Source of the DNA: Acidobacteriaceae bacterium
GTDB taxonomy: Bacteria; Acidobacteriota; Terriglobia; Terriglobales; Acidobacteriaceae
Assembly (NCBI GenBank): GCA_030040115.1
Contig: JASHUH010000649.1
Span: forward strand, 1-8,515
Reading direction: 5' to 3'
DNA: 8,515 bases
The notes under the pieces were generated by a model. It worked only from the letters and a program-made list of their open reading frames with translations, was not told the DNA's origin and searched no databases. Numbering within the stretch: the stretch's first letter is position 1; the number at the start of each line of letters is the position of its first letter. The position numbers were made by a program, and so were the translations under genes. This document shows, piece after piece, positions 5,447 through 8,515 of this stretch.

Positions 5447-6319
5447 ATGAATTCACCTGCACGTATCATGGCCTTCGCGGCAGCTCTGGCAGGCATGGTG
5501 TTCTCGATGAGCGGTTGCCGTCAGCTCGAGGCCCGCGACCAACTGAACAAAGGCGTTGACGCCTACAAGAGCGCGCACTACGAAGAGGCGATCGGCCACT
5601 TCCAGGAAGCCACCCGCCTCGACCCCACTTTGCCGATGGCGAAGACCTACCTGGCCACCGCTTTGGCCCAGAATGTTGTTCCCGGCATGGATACCGCCGA
5701 TAACGTGAGGACCGCCAACCAGGCCATCGACATCTTCAAGCAGGTCCTGGCCCGGGATCCGAACGATGTGAATAGCATCAAGCAGGTCGCGGGCATCTAC
5801 TACAGCATGGCGAGCCCCAGCAATCCGACCACGTGGTTGCAGGATCTGCAGAACGCCAAGGAATGGCAAATGAAGGTTCTGGCTGTCGATCCCAAGGATG
5901 CCGACGCCGCCTACACCGTCGGAGTGATCGACTGGGACATCGCGCATGAAAATCTGCTCAAGGCCCTGCAAGCCGCGGGTTTCAATGACGATGGCGAAGG
6001 AAACGTCAAAGTGCCGAAGAAGATCATGGAGCCGGTGGCCCAAGAGAACGCGCCGCTTGTGGAAGAGGGTCTTAAGTATCTCAATATGGCGATCGCCGAT
6101 CGGCCCAACTACGACAACGCCATGTCCTACCTGAATCTTGTTTACCGCAAGAAGGCTGACGTGGACTACGGCCATCCGGCCGAGGTCAAAGACGACCTGG
6201 CGCAAGCCCAGAAGTGGAGCGCCGACGCGTTGGGAACGCGCAAGGCCAATGAGGAACAGAAGAATAAGGCGGCAACTCAAGGCGGCATTGTAATGGACCA
6301 GAACGGCAATATGAAGTAA
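5447..6319 (+). CDS. TPR-repeat lipoprotein of unknown function
   Basis: This is a 290-residue exported protein made largely of tetratricopeptide-like helices. The N-terminus MNSPARIMAFAAALAGMVFS then MSGC looks like a lipoprotein signal, with the lipidated Cys at 24, although Met at -3 is not the commonest lipobox residue. A clear TPR is at about 30-62 (DQLNKGVDAYKSAHYEEAI ... LDP). Weaker repeats are at about 85-105 (IDIFKQVLARDPND), 133-163 (EWQMKVLAVDPKD) and 204-235 (EEGLKYLNMAIADRPNYDNA). A region at 165-203 between repeats does not look like TPR. The C-terminus is polar and probably disordered. The frame runs upstream to a TTG at 5312, but AAGGAG at 5429-5434, the ATG and the signal peptide place the start at 5447. 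TPRs bind proteins, so a periplasmic adaptor for the Ton or Sec machinery is plausible but unproven. I recognise the family from Acidobacteriota but know no function for it. Confidence 0.85.
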   Translation: MNSPARIMAFAAALAGMVFSMSGCRQLEARDQLNKGVDAYKSAHYEEAIGHFQEATRLDPTLPMAKTYLATALAQNVVPGMDTADNVRTANQAIDIFKQVLARDPNDVNSIKQVAGIYYSMASPSNPTTWLQDLQNAKEWQMKVLAVDPKDADAAYTVGVIDWDIAHENLLKALQAAGFNDDGEGNVKVPKKIMEPVAQENAPLVEEGLKYLNMAIADRPNYDNAMSYLNLVYRKKADVDYGHPAEVKDDLAQAQKWSADALGTRKANEEQKNKAATQGGIVMDQNGNMK

Positions 6320-6340
6320 ACATCGCAAAAGGCTCGAAAT

Positions 6341-6381
6341 TGCACAAAGGCCTCCGCTTTTCCAGCGGAGGCCTTTGTGCA
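6341..6381. terminator. Bidirectional terminator-like hairpin between convergent genes
   Basis: An 18-bp perfect inverted repeat (6341-6358 with 6364-6381) surrounds the 5-base loop TTTCC. It lies 21 bases after the TPR gene stop and 28 bases beyond the end of the - strand dehydratase. The core CCTCCGCT/AGCGGAGG is flanked by CAAAGG on the left and CCTTTG on the right, so on each strand the inner hairpin is followed by a short T stretch. This suits a terminator shared by both genes. Confidence 0.75.
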
Positions 6382-6409
6382 TCTGCGCCCCCAGCATCTT
6401 CGGGAGGGC

Positions 6410-8440
6410 TCAAGAGGGGATTTGCAAGTGGGCGATGATGCTGTCTGCATCGTAGACGCAGCCGCCCCAGACGCCTCCGCTGGCTTGCACCAGTGCAGCC
6501 CAGAGACGGGTGTCGTCGGGCAGGCCCGGGTGCGGACGCAGATCCTCCCGCGGCGAGCGATGCGCGAGCCATCGGGCGCCCTCTTCGGCGCCCACAAGTC
6601 CAGTCGCGTCGCCAACGAGGTCGACAGAGCCGGTAAGTGCGGCCCGGTCAATGACAATTTCGATCATGTCCCCTTCGCGCAGCTTGCCGACCGCTCCGCC
6701 GGCCAGGGCCTCAGGTGAAACATGGCCGATGCACGCGCCCGTTGAGACACCGCTGAAGCGAGCGTCGGTGAGCACCGCGACATGTTTGCAATGCGGAAGC
6801 TGCTTGAGCGCCGAGGTGATCTGGTATATCTCCTCCATGCCCGCGCCCGCCGGCCCGCCGCAGATCAGCACGATTACGTCGCCCCGTGCGATCTCGCCGC
6901 TTTTAATGGCCTGGATGGCGGCGGTTTCAGTGATAAAAACACGCGCCGGGCCCTGATGACGGTAAACATTGTCGGGGCCAATGAGGGAAGGGTCGATGGC
7001 GGTGCTCTTGATCACCGAACCCTCCGGCGCAAGATTGCCCACCGGAAAGCAGACGGTGGATGTGAGTCCGCGCGAACGTGCGTGGTCCCGATCCAGGATG
7101 ACGTCTTCGGGATCGACACCATCCTGCTTGCGCAGGGTGCGGCGCAGAACGTGACGGCGGGGGCTTTCGCGCCACCAGTCGAGGCACGCGCCCAGAGTTT
7201 CACCGCTCACCGTTCTTGCCGTCTCATCCAAGAGGCCCGCCGCGCGCAGCTCCAGCATGACCTCTGGTACGCCGCCGGCCAGAAAAACCTGGACGGTAGC
7301 GAAATTGCGCGGGCCGTTGGGTAACGCGTCCACCAATCGCGGTATCAGCCGGTTGACCTCGGTCCAATCGGATGCGGTGGGCCGCTTGAGCCGTGCCGCA
7401 TGGGCGATCGCCGGCAGATGAATCAGTAAGTTGGTGGAACCGCCAAAGGCTGCGTGGAGCACCATGGCGTTACGCAGGGCGGCGGGGGTGAGAATATCAT
7501 GCACGCCAAGGCCGGCCTGGCGCAGGCGCAGCAGGGCGCGGGAGGACCGGCGCGCGGCGTCGAGCCAAATGGGCTGACCGGAGGGCGCGAGAGCGGTGTG
7601 CGGCAGCGCCAGACCCAGCGCTTCGCCGATGACCTGGGACGTGGCCGCGGTGCCCAGGAACTGGCAGCCGCCGCCTGGGGACGCGCAGGCGCGGCAGCCG
7701 ACATCGGCGGCATAGTCGAGACTGATTTGCTGTTGGGCGAAGCGTGCGCCGATGGTCTGCACCTTGGCCGCATCCTCGCCGTCCTCGGGTAGAAGGGTGA
7801 CGCCGCCTGGAACCAGAACCGCAGGTTTCTCGCCCGCCGAGGCCAGGGCCATCATCATGGCCGGCAGACCTTTGTCGCAAGTGGCGACGCCGAGAACGCC
7901 CTTGCCCGTGGGCAGGGAGCGCATCAGGCGGCGCAGGACCATGGCGGCGTCGTTGCGATAGGGCAACGAATCCATCATCCCGGGCGTACCCTGGGTGCGG
8001 CCATCGCAAGGGTCGGTGCAGGCGCCGGCGAAAGGGATGGCGTGGAGGGCCTTCATCTCGCGAGCGGCTTCGGCCACCAGCAGGCCAACTTCCCAATGGC
8101 CGGTGTGGAAGCCGAGGGCGATGGGTTGGCCATTGTCGGCGCGCAGGCCGCCATGGGTGCTCAAGATCAAGAACTCGGGATCGAGCAGGCGTACGGGGTC
8201 CCAGCCCATGCCGGCATCCTGCGTGAGGCCGAAGAGATTGCCGGAAGGTTGGGTGAGGAGCATTTCCGGCGTGAGCGGCAGGCGGCCGGCGGGTCCGCGG
8301 GCGTGAGTCGGGACTTTGAGGAGCCCGGAATCGGGCGTACCGGCATCCTCCGATCCCAGAACCGAACTGAAGGAGATGGTTTCGATGAGGGCAGCCCTTT
8401 CCGGCCGAGCGAAGGATCGCCGATCGCTGCAGCGGGTCAA
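6410..8440 (-). CDS. yjhG: D-xylonate dehydratase, YjhG/YagF type (IlvD/Edd family)
   Basis: The enzyme removes water from D-xylonate to give 2-keto-3-deoxy-D-xylonate, in oxidative xylose/xylonate breakdown in the cytoplasm. It matches my memory of E. coli YjhG along its whole length: [21 protein letters not shown]-like [113 protein letters not shown] and PDDTRLWA. Cys145, Cys188 and Cys259 sit where the family holds its Fe-S cluster, Lys190 is in the CDKG motif, and the RFSG-S serines are at 563 and 566. The 676-residue frame begins at TTG 8440 without a good ribosome binding site. Homologues are about 655 residues, so the true start is probably 18-21 codons further in, where only ATC codons occur. 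The gene is convergent with and unrelated to the envelope genes. The YjhG-type family is secure; the exact sugar acid is inferred. Confidence 0.9.
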   Translation of the reverse strand: MTRCSDRRSFARPERAALIETISFSSVLGSEDAGTPDSGLLKVPTHARGPAGRLPLTPEMLLTQPSGNLFGLTQDAGMGWDPVRLLDPEFLILSTHGGLRADNGQPIALGFHTGHWEVGLLVAEAAREMKALHAIPFAGACTDPCDGRTQGTPGMMDSLPYRNDAAMVLRRLMRSLPTGKGVLGVATCDKGLPAMMMALASAGEKPAVLVPGGVTLLPEDGEDAAKVQTIGARFAQQQISLDYAADVGCRACASPGGGCQFLGTAATSQVIGEALGLALPHTALAPSGQPIWLDAARRSSRALLRLRQAGLGVHDILTPAALRNAMVLHAAFGGSTNLLIHLPAIAHAARLKRPTASDWTEVNRLIPRLVDALPNGPRNFATVQVFLAGGVPEVMLELRAAGLLDETARTVSGETLGACLDWWRESPRRHVLRRTLRKQDGVDPEDVILDRDHARSRGLTSTVCFPVGNLAPEGSVIKSTAIDPSLIGPDNVYRHQGPARVFITETAAIQAIKSGEIARGDVIVLICGGPAGAGMEEIYQITSALKQLPHCKHVAVLTDARFSGVSTGACIGHVSPEALAGGAVGKLREGDMIEIVIDRAALTGSVDLVGDATGLVGAEEGARWLAHRSPREDLRPHPGLPDDTRLWAALVQASGGVWGGCVYDADSIIAHLQIPS

Positions 8441-8441
8441 T

Positions 8442-8469
8442 TCTACAAGATCGGCTCTACAAGATCGGC
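8442..8469. repeat. Perfect 14-bp tandem duplication upstream of the dehydratase
   Basis: TCTACAAGATCGGC occurs twice head-to-tail (8442-8455 and 8456-8469) with no mismatch. It ends two bases from the TTG at 8440. Fourteen is not a multiple of three, so if this stretch were once translated the duplication would have shifted the frame. It could otherwise be a pair of operator half-sites or a recent slippage event. Confidence 0.7.
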
Positions 8470-8479
8470 GCGGCGATGA

Positions 8480-8496
8480 AATTTAGCTAATTTAGC
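8480..8496. promoter_or_regulatory. AT-rich direct repeat / palindrome, possible operator for the dehydratase gene
   Basis: AATTTAGC occurs at 8480-8487 and 8489-8496 (period 9), with the perfect palindrome TTAGCTAA (8483-8490) between. This is the only AT-rich patch for thousands of bases and lies about 40 bases upstream of the - strand gene, where a promoter or operator would be expected. I could not fit a convincing -35/-10 pair on the - strand, so the call is tentative. The window ends just beyond it in a C-rich run (8504-8515). Confidence 0.3.
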
Positions 8497-8515
8497 CAAT
8501 CGGCCCCCCTCCCCC

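Noticed and set aside
5453..6397. Long open frame (314 codons) on the - strand opposite the TPR gene
   Set aside because: It mirrors a strongly supported gene in high-GC DNA, its His/Leu/Val/Gly-rich translation resembles no known domain, and it runs through the terminator hairpin. This is an expected antisense shadow.
6377..7324. + strand open frames opposite the dehydratase
   Set aside because: They are out-of-frame shadows of a gene whose - strand translation matches the YjhG family over its whole length.
6410..8440. Dihydroxy-acid dehydratase (IlvD) or phosphogluconate dehydratase (Edd)
   Set aside because: The protein is longer than IlvD and carries YjhG/YagF-specific stretches such as SLPYRND and [10 protein letters not shown] along its length.
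8504..8515. G-quadruplex on the - strand at the window end
   Set aside because: Only two G-runs are visible, and four are needed. The sequence is cut by the window edge.

Overview
The window is high-GC bacterial DNA carrying seven co-directional envelope genes on the + strand and one convergent sugar-acid catabolic gene on the - strand. The gene order, the TonB-type protein opening MFEDS, the single ExbB with two ExbDs and the TPR lipoprotein opening DQLNKGV are all familiar to me from Acidobacteriota. That assignment is inference from memory; no database was searched. I see no mobile element, CRISPR array, tRNA or rRNA.

Layout. Bases 1-1206 hold the 3' part of secD, whose 5' end lies outside the window. 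secF follows at 1334-2314. These two are the proton-driven accessory subunits of the SecYEG protein export channel. After a 235-base gap with a candidate promoter comes a Ton-type energy module: a polyproline TonB (about 2607-3329), ExbB (3473-4216), ExbD1 (4374-4814) and ExbD2 (4870-5304). A TPR lipoprotein (5447-6319) closes the + strand run. An 18-bp perfect hairpin (6341-6381) then separates it from a convergent IlvD/Edd-family gene (6410-8440, - strand) that closely resembles E. coli YjhG/YagF D-xylonate dehydratase.

How they work together. SecDF and ExbB-ExbD-TonB are both inner-membrane machines that use the proton-motive force for work on the periplasmic side. SecDF pulls exported proteins out of the channel, and Ton powers outer-membrane transporters. 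The TPR lipoprotein is probably a periplasm-facing partner or scaffold, but its function is unknown. The dehydratase is unrelated and would belong to xylose or xylonate breakdown.

The least ordinary signals are in the non-coding parts. Most gaps between the envelope genes contain GC-rich inverted repeats, one of which can fold over the ribosome binding site of exbB. The dehydratase has no convincing start codon at its usual N-terminus, and a perfect 14-bp tandem duplication lies directly before the only canonical upstream start (TTG). I found no convincing wholly new system. The best candidates for new biology are the TPR lipoprotein and the RNA structures within the Ton cluster.
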